Shown: in pieces, positions 40,507-51,248 of the stretch
Layout of the letters: every line of letters starts with the position of its first letter
How positions within the stretch are numbered: the stretch's first letter is position 1
DNA from: Lanius collurio
Lineage: Eukaryota; Chordata; Aves; Passeriformes; Laniidae
NCBI GenBank assembly: GCA_020086605.1
Contig: JACBWW010000028.1
Location: forward strand, 10,069,953 to 10,133,952
Reading direction: 5' to 3'
DNA length: 64,000 nt
Notes under the pieces: model-generated
The model's input: only the letters and a program-made list of their open reading frames with translations
Databases searched by the model: none
What the model was told of the DNA's origin: nothing
Made by a program: the position numbers and the translations under genes

Positions 40507-41425
40507 AGAATCATAGAGTGGTTTAGGTTGGAAGGGCCCTTAAAGAATATCTGGTTCCAACCCCTCTGCTGTGGGCAGGGGCACGTTTCATCAAACCAGA
40601 TTACTCAATACCCCATCCAATGGTTCTTGAACACTTCCAGGGATGAGGCATCCACAACATCTCTGTGCCACCTGCTCTAGCACCTCACCACCCTCACAGT
40701 AAAGGATTTCTTCTTCATATCTAACGTTAAGTTCACCTCTTTCAGTTTGTACCTGTTAATCCTTGTCCTATCACTAAAATTCCTGATGAAAAGTCCCTCT
40801 TCAGCTTTTCTTACAGTCTCCCTGCAGATACTGGAAGGCTGCTATGAGATCCCCACACAACCTTCTCTTCTCCAGGCAGTCAAAACTGTCTCATCCTGTC
40901 TTGATCAGGGACATGTTCCAGTCCTCTTATCCACTTTGAGGTCTCCTCTGGACTTACTCCAACAGTTCCATGTCCTGCTTATGTTGGGGGCAATTGAACT
41001 GTACACTGGAGGAGTCTCACAAGCAGAGTGAAGAGGCAGAATCCTCTCCCTCTCACCCTGCTGGCCACACTGCTTTGGATGCAGCCCAGGATTCCATTGG
41101 CTTTCTGGGCTGTGAGCACACACTGCCAGCTCGAGTTTTTCATCAGTCACTACCCCAAGTCTTTCTCCACAGAGCTGCTTCAATCATTTCTCCATACAGT
41201 TTCTAGGTGTGCTTGGGACTTGCCCAGACTCAGGTGTAGGACCTTGCACTTCCTCTTGCTGTACTTCATGAGTTTTGCATCAGCCCAGGTCCCTCTGGAT
41301 GACACCCATGATGTCGACTGCACCACACCGGTCAGTGTTATCAGCAAATTTTCTAGGGGGTGCCCTTGAACCCACTGTCAACCTCATTGTCCCCTTCTTC
41401 AAAGCACAATGCCAAGAACAATTTT
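40507..41425 (-). mobile_element. CR1 LINE fragment, about 0.9 kb, 5'-truncated
   Basis: The reverse complement of a CR1 3' portion, with its 3' terminus present at the left ('agaatcatagagtggtttag', 'ggttggaagggcccttaaag'). Further blocks follow in the expected order: 'ttcttcttcatatctaac', 'ccttgtcctatcactaaa', 'ctggaaggctgctatgagat', 'ttccatgtcctgcttatg', 'ggatgcagcccaggattcca', 'ggctttctgggctgtgagca', 'accccaagtctttctccaca' and 'ggtccctctggatgacaccc'. It is the most complete CR1 copy in the window. Substitutions and indels make it inactive. Its right edge is placed where similarity ends near 'caatgccaagaac'. The frames of 72-113 codons inside it are shadows of the repeat. Confidence 0.95.
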
Positions 41426-41861
41426 CAATTAGGCCAATCAGTCCTGTTAACACTAAAGTCACTAAGTTTTGCTTCTGTAGTAAGAAATCTTAATAAATGC
41501 TAAAATTGCCCAAGATAAGCATAATGACATGTTGCTTGATATTAGTAAAACATTTTGCATCTGCTCAACTGCACATCCACATGCAGGAACTTACTATATT
41601 GGGAAACTAATGGTTATTCTTAACTTTGCAGGTATCAACATACTGAAATATACATCTTCAAAACATGAAAGCAAGGAAAAATTTCAAACTTAGGTTTGGA
41701 ATTGTATCAGTTTTATTCAAATTTAGAAAGGACTTGAAACTGTAGAACTCTTCATTCCCACAAGAGTGCATACTGGGGTTTTTAGCTTTTCATCTAAGTG
41801 TGGCTGTTTTACATCATTGATGCAGATACGTGGGACAAGAGACTGAGTGTCAAGAGTGCCA
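41426..41861. other. Unique AT-rich sequence
   Basis: A short stretch between a CR1 copy and a GC-rich probable LTR. Nothing was recognised in it. Confidence 0.5.
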
Positions 41862-41899
41862 ACACTTGTTGTAGTGCGGGGAATCCTTACAACAAGTGT
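41862..41899. repeat. Inverted repeat, 12-bp perfect arms
   Basis: ACACTTGTTGTA (41862-41873) and TACAACAAGTGT (41888-41899) are exact reverse complements separated by 14 nt, and a G-T pair could extend the stem by one. It coincides with the left edge of the probable minus-strand LTR that follows. Confidence 0.75.
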
Positions 41900-42176
41900 A
41901 AGACAGCGATGAACTTGGAAGGAAAGATGAAGTGATATTTCTTTAGATGTTCAGGGATTATTTATTCCTCCAGCTGCATGGCTGGAGTTCCCAGGCAGAC
42001 TCCAGTCATGGGACCCTCTCCCTTCTCCCAGGCCTGGGCACCCAAACCACCCAGTCAGGAACAGGTATGGGGCACATGTGACACGGGAGCAGGGACAGGG
42101 ACAGACCCGTACCCTGCAGGGTCCCTCCCCCCGGGATTTCAGGGGAAGGCACCTCCACAAAAACTCAACATAACAC
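41867..42176 (-). mobile_element. Probable endogenous retrovirus LTR, minus strand
   Basis: A GC-rich island of about 200 bp (41975-42160) in AT-rich surroundings. Read on the minus strand, GC-rich sequence leads to GGAATAAA (AATAAA complement at about 41958-41963), then about 90 bp ending '...ATTCCCCGCACTACAACA'. That matches the U3, poly(A) signal and U5 order of an LTR with a CA-type end. The minus-strand 5' end may be TGTTATGTTG at about 42176. I recognise the style of the sequence but not the family by name. No clear target-site duplication is visible, and an unrelated GC-rich repeat remains possible. The frames at 41951-42211 (minus) and 41978-42193 (plus) are not credible genes. Confidence 0.45.
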
Positions 42177-45026
42177 ACATGCAATTTGCCTAACAAATGT
42201 ACAAGCTGCATCTGAAATGAAATTATGTGATAGCCTAAAATATCACCAGCTGAAGACTACTTTATAAACTTCAATTTTATTAAGTGTCTTTCAAGCTTAA
42301 CAGCACAGAGTGAATGATCCTTGTGATAAAGCTTTAAACCCCTAACTATTCTTCAATTTCAAGTATCAGGATACTGTTTTTGTGGACAGTTAATTTTCTT
42401 CACAGTGAGGAAATCTCATGCTTGCATGACCTACCTATATATTAGAAAAAATTAGGGGTTCTTTTGCCTCAGTTTGTAAGACCTTCCTGGAAGGCTTCCA
42501 ACTCTTCCCCTCACCCCCAGGGGGGTGCCTGAAAATTTCTGTAAAGAGGGCGTTTGCTTCTAAGCTCTTCAGGAATTTCAGGAAACTGCTCTTGATTCTT
42601 CTTGCTCTTCACGTAGTTAGTCAAGATTTTGTTTTCCTTTCTAAGGGATAGGGAAGGGACAGAGGCAAACAAATAGCACAGTAAAAAAAGACTAGAATTA
42701 TTCACTGTCAGGATTAAGTGTGGCTCTTCAATTACCAGTACAACATCTGTAGTCAAATGATAAATGCCTTGCAGGAACTCAGATCTCAGAGCTGAAACAA
42801 ATTTTTGAAATGTTGTTTTTGTCACCTGTCATAAAAAAGTAAAGGGTAATCAGCAAAATAGCAGGATAAGGACACAAATACTGACCAGGTCCAGGTAAAG
42901 ATATAAATTATTATTCATATACAGTAGACATGGCAATGGCAGGGAGATGGCTTGTGAGTGTCAAGAGGAAACAAGATTTGATCCCCATAGGCTAAGCCAG
43001 CAAAATCATCCCCGAAAAGGATGCCTCTAGTATTTGCTGAGCCAGTAGTTCAATGTCACCTCTTGCAGTAATAACTATAATGAACAGTTTTGAGAGAGTG
43101 ACTTGCATTGGCAAGGGCAAGGAAGATGCTTGAAGCACAGGCTATGGGACATGGCAATGAAAGTATTGAGAGCTCTTGCCAAACAAATCTTCCCATCATA
43201 GGCAGAGGATACTATTCCCACACCTTTCTAACTCAAGCTGTTGCAACCCACCTCACTTTTTTTTAAAGAGGAATAGGGAAGGAATGCTGAGTTGACCAAG
43301 GAAGAGATTATGTTTCCCAGGCTTTTTTGTTTGATAGAGTAAAAATTAATAAATAGACACTTGAGGTGGTAAACATAAATGAGGCAGTAAGAAAAAAATG
43401 AACCTCTGTACCAGCATTTATCACTAAGTAAAAAGTACAGGCTCAAATTTCATAAGGCAATCTCACATTTCATCTGTCATGAGAGGTGATAGAAGAAGGC
43501 ACCTTTTTTTGCCAACCTTGACCTGGGGGACAAATCAGTCTGTGGCCAGGAAGACTGCTATCAATAACTTAGAAGCCCAGATGATTTTATCACACGAGAA
43601 AATTCACCACATTACCAGAGCATTCAGAAATAAATGTGGAGGGAAGTTTATAAGGACAGAGGAAAAACTGAACTAGGGGTGCTCTCAAATACCATGCTCT
43701 GCTCTAAGTTGAATTTTTGGCTCAGGCTACCAAAGAGACTAGTACTAAAGAATATTTTTTTGTGAAAATATATTACCTAGGGGATGAGTCTTCACTTTAC
43801 TGTATTTTTGTTATGTGTGCACATGGAAAAATACACCACAGCCATGTCACAATACAAAAATAAGTGATAATTACTAAAATCAAGCAACATGTGGCACTGA
43901 TGGCTTTGGGAGCAGTTAATAAGACATAATAAAACACACAGTTTGCACACTACATCAGTGGTTTCATACCAGACTAGATCAATCAGGCCCAAAATCACTG
44001 CTGATAGTCATCAGATATTGAGTCATTGGGACCCAAGTAAGTAACTGCTAAACCAACAATAGGCCAATGTTTTAAATAAACAGAAAAATATCACCACAAT
44101 GGATATGTTTCACCTTGAGCTGAGGTTAAGTTGTCAAGGAAGCTGAAGCAGATCAAGAAGCTTCTCCACAATAGGATTTTCCAGGCATGATGAGAGATGA
44201 GTTCACCTGTGCTGTACTGGCTGCTTTTAGTTTGTAGAGTGAAAAAGCAGACCTTGGGGACATGGGCTGAGAAGAATCTAACCCTACCTCTGTAGATAGC
44301 ATACTGAAATTTTGAGGGTATCATCTTGATTTCTGTAGCAAGGCCTAAACTTAAAATATGTGTTCTAAAGGAGTCTACAGTCTTTATATAAAACTTAGCA
44401 TGATGGAATATCTGATGGAGGAATTTTCAAATTATTCTTGTCATTGTTTTCATCATTGCCCAAATAGTGTGTACTGTTTTTATTGGAGTTTATTTAGCTT
44501 CAACTTCCCTCAACTACTACTATAGTTTTGGTTACTACAGTGAGAAGTCCTTCTTATTAAGTTTATATTCCCCATCTAAATACTAAATTAAAAGACTGAC
44601 CAAGACATTTGTTAATCATCATTCCACAGTCTCAATATGTTGACAGTGTTTTTCCCTATGAAAGAGGTTACCTAATTCTATGTCCAATAACACCTCACTG
44701 CTGAGGCTTCAACAATCCCATTTATTTACCTCTACTTTAAACTTTGGGCATCAGACCTCAATGTTATGATGCAGTGGCTGTCACATCACAGCCAAATGCT
44801 CAGGAACCGAAGTCTTTTTTTTCTGGACCACCCCCCGCTCATTCACAAATGCACAATGCCAGACCTGAGCCCCACACTCCAAACCACAGTGAGATGATCA
44901 ACAACTCCTCAGTACTCACGTCCCTAGACTTACGTAAAGAAGTAGGGAGGCTTATTTAACTGGAGATATTTTTATTTCAATGTTATTCAACTTAATTTCT
45001 CTAGAGTCTCCTTAAAAATTTATCTG
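42177..45026. other. Unique noncoding sequence with one weak exon candidate
   Basis: No repeat family was recognised. A 104-codon minus-strand frame (42511-42825) begins right after a good acceptor-like sequence and is discussed in findings. I do not call it a gene. The rest is AT-rich unique sequence. Confidence 0.45.
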
Positions 45027-45060
45027 CATATACATACACACACACATATACGTGCATACC
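45027..45060 (+). repeat. TA/CA mixed microsatellite
   Basis: An alternating purine/pyrimidine stretch (CATATACATACACACACACA and onward), degenerate. Confidence 0.8.
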
Positions 45061-48000
45061 CACCTAAAATACCACCAACATTTCCAAAAGGCAGGCAGGC
45101 ACTCCCACAGTTCAGGGCAGACAAACACTTCAGTCTGAGCTCATCCAGCTTCTAGTGGAGGGCATCACTCATGTAACATCTTGGGAATGTTTTTTTTCAT
45201 CAACTAGAAAGGAAGGAATCCATAAATAACATAAGATAAGCAAGATATCTACATCTTTATATACACTTTTCTACAGCTGACAATGGACCTGCCAAGAGTG
45301 TTGTAAGTTGGTTCTTCACCTTGTTCAAGGGCTCTGAGTTCTAACACAATTTCTGTGGCAAATAGACATTTTCTCAATACACATTGTAACTCAATTCACA
45401 AAAGCAAAACAACAAGTCACAGAGAAGTCTCTCTTTTTATGAAGTGTTATTCCCTGACCTAATTTAGTCTTTGTCTTTGAATCATTTTATGTTACTCCCT
45501 ATTTAGTGGATTGATTGCTGCTATGACAACCACCCATCCTGTTCTACAGACACAGGTATTATTCCTTGATATATTTATGTTCTCTCACCAAATACACTTT
45601 GTACAAGTTCAAAATCAGAAAATATCTGCAAAATTAATTTACTTTGACACTGCTGTTATCTAGGTTGTAGTGTATTGCAAAGATAAAATAAGACTGAAAG
45701 CATAAAGAAAAGTTTGCATTAATCCCACTGATGGCATGCTCAAGGAGCAGAACAGGGAACCAGGCTCCTCATATTAATTTTTCTTATCTAAGTGTAGTAA
45801 AATATCAGCTCAATATCAAACCTGAAACATGTCTCAGAGACCTAAGGAAAGATATTCCTGTGGTTATAAGAAGATCCTAGGCCATCCATCTCAGATGGAA
45901 GATGAGGAAATGGGATGAAAATGATCAGACTTAGTGGCCATTGCTGCTGGCTCATATATCTATCTATGCAGAAAATCAGTGGTAAAGCCCAGAAGGGGCT
46001 ATATCACTCTTGGAAACATTTAATACTATTAATGAAGGTCAAATGACAGAGGTTTATGGGTTTCTGGCAAAAAGCTACCAATGTTAGTATCATTACAGCT
46101 AAATGGAAGGTGTCTGGGAATAGGTCATCCATGAAAACAAATCTTTCAGATATTCCCTCGACAGGACCTTTGATTTCATCCCACAAATTTCAATAGCCCT
46201 CTGTATGACTGATACAAATGGTTGCCCACAGGAGACAACACTCCCACATTGCTTTTTTTAAGACATCCCTTTCTTTCCTCACTATTTTGTGTTTTGGACT
46301 CATAGTCAGAATTTTATTGGTAGAGAGGAAAAAAAATCCTGTAGAATGTCAATGGAAATGAAACTAAAAGGGGTGTTTGGATATTACATTTTTGGCAATA
46401 CAGATTTTAAATGGAGAAGAACCTAGCTTGTATTTTTAAGCCTCCATCCTCCACAGCTTTTAAGAAGGAAAGAGATACCTTTCTTTCTCTTAAGCTATCA
46501 AACCTCATATATAAATCCCCTGAAACTACCATTTTATATTTACAGGGATTTCCTACAAAGGTAGAAATGCACTATTTTCATTCTATTCTCAACCACTCCA
46601 AAGAGTCACTGCTTTCTTCAGCATAAAATTGACAAAAGCATACTTTTCTGAGCAAACTTTAAATATGTGTCTTTTTCTCCTGGGATGCAAAAAAATCACA
46701 CATACAGCAAAAAATATCCCAGAACCTCTAAAGAGAGTAGACTGAAACTCCATTAATACAATATACATAACATCTTTAGGGAAAACATCTCAACCAAATT
46801 TGTAACAAAATATTTTGTAAAACCTCCCTAAGTGAAAATATGAGAATGTACTGATACTTGTACAGTGGTTTTGCCATGGAAGAAAACAAAAGCAGCCAAG
46901 AAAGTCAAAGCTGACAGACTCAAAGGCTCAAGGTCTCTAGTGAAAATCTATGTGCACCTTGATTTACAGATGTCCAAAAAAAGGCTAAAACTCATGTTCT
47001 TCCCTTCTCTCTGCCACCCCAATAACACATAGCTTAAAAAAGCAAAGAAAGACAGGGAGGGGGAGAAAAATAAATAAGTTAATGTGTTCCCATTTTTCAA
47101 CAGAGAATCAGCATTCTCTGGAGCAACTGCCAAATGGACATCTGCCAGTGTGTCAGTGCAAGAACAGGACATTGAGTGAATTTATTGTAGGAATTTACTC
47201 TCTTCTGAAGTGGGAAGAAAAGTAGTCACATATTATTCTGCAAAGATCATTGCATGAATTTCTTCAAATCCAGAAAAGAATTGCTAACAAACCAAGTGCT
47301 GGCATATATATGAACCTGGTGGCCTGGGTTGACTTATTCAATCATTGACAATTCAGTCATCCTTTTAAGGTAAGAATTCTTAGATCATCTGTTACACTCA
47401 TAAAAAAGCACCCACCCGTTCTATCTGAAGTAGCAGCTGCTAAAAAGTGGGCCAGGTAGAACATCTGTGTTTCCTTTAAGCAGTTGACCTTGCACCACAT
47501 GTGACTCTGCATTTTTCCTTTCACACCAAAATATCTGCAAAAAAGGATTGTTTTACTCACTGAAGAAATCAATATACGATGCAGATCAAAGATGCCTGAG
47601 CATCTTTTTATTGACCTTTCAGGCCAGTAAGTTAAGGGTCATCCTGGATTGTCAGGTGAAGAGAATCACGGTAAAACAACGAAAGAGGAAGCAAATGTAT
47701 GAGAGTATCGGGAGCTGAGAACAACCACCTGAACAGGATGAAGTGAGAGAAGAGGAGAAATAATAAATCTCACACAGAAGGAGCCAACATAAGTAGGCAA
47801 TTGGTAAAGATGACAGCTGAGACTTCATTTTAAAGGGGTTCAAAGGGGTCTTGAGGGTGGTTGGAGTGAAGGAGGTAGGACAGGAAAGTATGTCAATAAC
47901 TGGGATGAAAAATGCATAGAATGAAAATATTTACACTGTAATGAGAAAATTCAAAGAAAACTGTAGGGAAACAAAAAATCAGTACTTAGGCTCACCAATG

Positions 48001-48433
48001 ATGGGCCTTCATCTCAGTGATACAGAAAATGTAAACTATAAGGAAAGGTTCATTGGACTATGCAATGGCAGATCTGCAGCAATGGGCACTGCTACAGTGT
48101 CATCAAAAAGTTACCAAAATTGCTAAGCTGACTATGGGCCTTCCTTAAAGATTTTACCACAGCTTCTTGCCATGCTCAGTGACACATTTCTAAGGCATTT
48201 ATCTAATTTTGGAGGTAACTCAGAAGAAGGCCCAACTGTGAGTTAAAACATGCACTTCTGCATGTGTGTTGTCAGATTCAGGCAGATGCACTTCTCAGCC
48301 ATGTGAGAATATAAAAACAAGGATAGGAAAGTATATTTTGAAAAGTCACTTGGTAGATTTTGACAATCACACTATAGCTAGAATCTACACCAAGGCAGGG
48401 ACTGCCTTTATCCTGTACTGCTTAGTGTATAAC
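45061..48433. other. Unique noncoding sequence
   Basis: No gene, RNA or repeat family was recognised. Frames are under 76 codons. TA/CA words recur at about 47306 and 45958-45966, but no array forms. Confidence 0.5.
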
Positions 48434-48627
48434 TGAAATTTCATCCAGCCTGTTAGCTGCTGTTCTCTCATGCTGTTTAAACATAACAAACCCTCTCTGG
48501 GCCTGAACTCAAGGACACCTTGTTGTCCCAGGCCCCAAAATATGTAAACTAAACCCTCTGACAAGGAGACATAACTTGGGGTAATTACATCATTAACTGA
48601 GGTTATAACTGGAGAATTAACCCTGAT

Positions 48628-48635
48628 ATGCAAAT
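48628..48635 (+). promoter_or_regulatory. Octamer ATGCAAAT in LTR U3
   Basis: An exact match to the POU/OCT factor octamer, about 110 bp upstream of the LTR poly(A) signal. Such sites are known in LTR and other promoters. Activity here is inferred only, and an 8-mer can occur by chance. Confidence 0.35.
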
Positions 48636-48741
48636 GGACCAAACTTACAAAAGTGTGAAAAACCCATGACCCAGGGTCCATCTTGGGTGGAGCCCCTTGG
48701 AGGCTTTTGACTGCCCAGGGTGTACCTTTGAAGGCCCTACA

Positions 48742-48747
48742 AATAAA
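48742..48747 (+). terminator. LTR poly(A) signal AATAAA
   Basis: AATAAA followed by about 65 bp of U5-like sequence to the LTR end. Confidence 0.6.
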
Positions 48748-48873
48748 TACCTGCTTTTGTAAGATTCTCTTAATCTTGTCTAGCCTCTGTTTTCAGGTAG
48801 TCACTTCAAGGCATAACATTATTCACAATAAAGCCATTTTTATTTGTAATTATTGTGATGCTCTGCATTAATC

Positions 48874-48900
48874 TTTTTTTTTTTTTTCTTTTTTTGTTTT
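48874..48900 (+). repeat. T-rich homopolymer tract
   Basis: T14, C, T7, G, T4. Low complexity. It lies about 55 bp beyond the LTR and is probably unrelated to it. Confidence 0.85.
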
Positions 48901-49500
48901 TATTGACATGTCCTGAAATCTCATACAAACAAAGTTTACAGGCACTTATACTGGCACATCCATATATACTTCACACATATTAATGTGTCACACATATTAT
49001 ATGTTAAAAGAACTTACACTCATCCAGGACAGGTTATGCGCAGGCATTAAATGTTTGGGTTATAATTGTGAAATCATTCAAATTATCAAACTACAAAGCC
49101 TTATTATTGTCTGCCAGATAGCCTACCCCGCAACAGAAGGAAACCAACAAAAGAAACCAACTAACCAACAAAAAAGTGTGTTCAGGTTCATCCAGATGAA
49201 GTACAGAGCAGAAGGAAAGGAACTCATCACCAAACTGCTTCCAGAAAACTCTTTGGTACGTTATTAGGGTGTCTGAAGGTGAAATGTGTTCAGGGCTTGG
49301 TGAAAAATAGATCTATGCACTTCAATATTTTGTCAAATCTAGTGATCCTGCCATTCTAACCAAGATAGCAAGAGCTGAGTTTTCTCAGTCAATATCTTGC
49401 TTTTCTATGCAGCGTAGCCACTTGACCTTGAAGAAGCTTTGACAGCACCTCTCAGGCATGTTAACCCATACATAGATGAGCAATTCATCCTCTAAGAGGT

Positions 49501-49530
49501 GCGTGTCTGTGTGTGTCTATGTGCACATCT
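49501..49530 (+). repeat. GT-rich degenerate microsatellite
   Basis: GCGTGTCTGTGTGTGTCTAT and onward. Interrupted GT units. Confidence 0.75.
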
Positions 49531-50944
49531 GTTTCTCATTCTTATCATCACATGGGAAGTGTTGACTCTCAGTGTTTCTGTACCAGAGCATTTTTTGCCA
49601 TAACTACAACAACCTTTTGCATGATCTCTGTTGTCCCTGCTCAGCCATCTATCACAGAGGAATTCAAATGCTCTAACTCTTTATAGAACAGTCTTATTAC
49701 TGAACTAACATGCCTGTAACCTCTGTTGTACCCATAATGAATCATATGTGCATCATTTCTGTGCACACTCAAGCCCAGAATAAGTGTGCGAGAGTGAGTT
49801 AGTGAGCGACAAAGAATACCTTGGCTGCCACAGTACAGGGGACTTGAACACCTGAGGCAGAGAGATGGCACATTGCCCTGTGCTAACTCACTACTTTTAC
49901 TCCTTCACCACTTGTGCACAATTTTCTATTTGTATAAAAGGAAGAAATAGACTAGAAGTACTTCACACATGTTTTCACATATATTGCAGTCTCCATTACA
50001 CTGGCAACATTAACGAGCTTCTGAACAGTTCAGAGCTTACTCAAATTCACAGAAAAACAGCTATGCAAAACTCAAATCCATGTTGTGTAGTCTTTCTGTC
50101 ATATCATATTTCATCTATGATACAGGTAGGAATTCTGTAATTTGAAGATGCAATCTTTTGTTGTTCTTCTTGTTGATTAAATGATTGACTAGTAAATTTC
50201 CAGAGCCAGTTTGACACACACAGAAGGGAATTTTTCTGAGCTTGTTCTTCAATTGCAGATTTTATTAAAATCCTTCAGAGGCAGGTGGCAGCAGAAGGTC
50301 ATTGAAGAAAAATGTTATAAAAGCAAGATCACCCAGTGAGATGCAGAGAAAACATGCATGGTTTTTAGTCTTGTGGGTGTATGGTTACTTATATTAACAT
50401 TGCTTCAGAAGGAAGCTTGCATGGACATTTGACAGGACACAAAATGCTGATGTAATTAATTTTTTCTAGGTCTAGATTCATAAAATCAAGGAAAACATCT
50501 TGCAGACTCAGTAAGAAAACTCAATAGTAGTCAGGCTACATTACAAGAAAATTTTCCACAGAATCCACCATATGACATTTTTTTCTATTTCAGAAAAAAA
50601 GTAGGGGAAGTCTTAAATTACTTTCAGAGTTGTCATGATAAACTTTGCAAAAGAAGATTTCACTATTACCAGCTGATACTTTGCCTATCTTTCTCCATCT
50701 CAGCAGTGCTCCCGAAGATGTCATCTATCTCTCTCCTAAAACAGATATCTACTCTCAGAAAATGGATAGAGAATACATATATCCGACCAACTTAGCATGA
50801 AATATGACCATTTACAAAGGACAGAACAATTTATTTGTACATTTCTGTGCATATTACTTTCTCAGTAATGTACTATTTGAAAATTAGGTATTCAAATATG
50901 ACCCAAATTCAAAATAGGAGACCTTAAACTTCACTTGGTATTTG

Positions 50945-50990
50945 TCTCTGAATTTCTGAATTTCCTTCTGAATTTCCACTGAATTTTTCT
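50945..50990 (+). repeat. Short tandem repeat, core CTGAATTT
   Basis: Four spaced copies of CTGAATTT within about 45 bp (spacing 8-13 bp). A small degenerate tandem array. Confidence 0.7.
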
Positions 50991-51226
50991 GATTCAATCA
51001 GAGATTGTTTCTAGAAGATCATCCTACTGGCTTTGTTGCCCTTTTCTGGTCTTAAAATCAAGAGTTGAATGTGGTCAGAAGGGAAAAAGGAATTTTACCT
51101 TGGTGTTTATTTTAAGGATACTTAGATGCACATGTCCAGGTCAAAAGCACTGAAATGCACCCTCAAAAGATCTGGTATAACATTATAGGTCTTACTAATT
51201 AACATATCAATCAAAGATTCCCCAAT

Positions 51227-51248
51227 GAGAGGCTTGAATGAGCCTCTC
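51227..51248. repeat. Inverted repeat, 8-bp arms, 6-nt loop
   Basis: GAGAGGCT (51227-51234) and AGCCTCTC (51241-51248) are perfect reverse complements around TGAATG. Confidence 0.65.

Larger units (their letters stand above)
48434..48818 (+). mobile_element. Endogenous retrovirus solo LTR (gammaretrovirus-like)
   Basis: The 3' part is diagnostic: 'ccctacaaataaatacctgc' carries AATAAA at 48742-48747, followed by 'ttaatcttgtctagcctctg' and 'tcacttcaaggcataaca', a classic LTR R-U5 layout. Upstream is a U3-like region with the octamer ATGCAAAT (48628-48635) and a G-rich 'ggagccccttggaggc' segment. TAAC occurs at 48430-48433 and 48814-48817. If these are the 4-bp target-site duplication typical of this retrovirus class, the LTR is 48434-48813 (TG...CA, 380 bp). 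An end at 48818 and a start at TGTT (48461 or 48474) are also possible. No gag, pol or env sequence adjoins it, so it is a solo LTR. The 98-codon minus-strand frame here is a shadow. Confidence 0.75.

Noticed and set aside
40408..41493. Several plus- and minus-strand frames of 60-113 codons
   Set aside because: They are shadows of the CR1 copy at 40507-41425.
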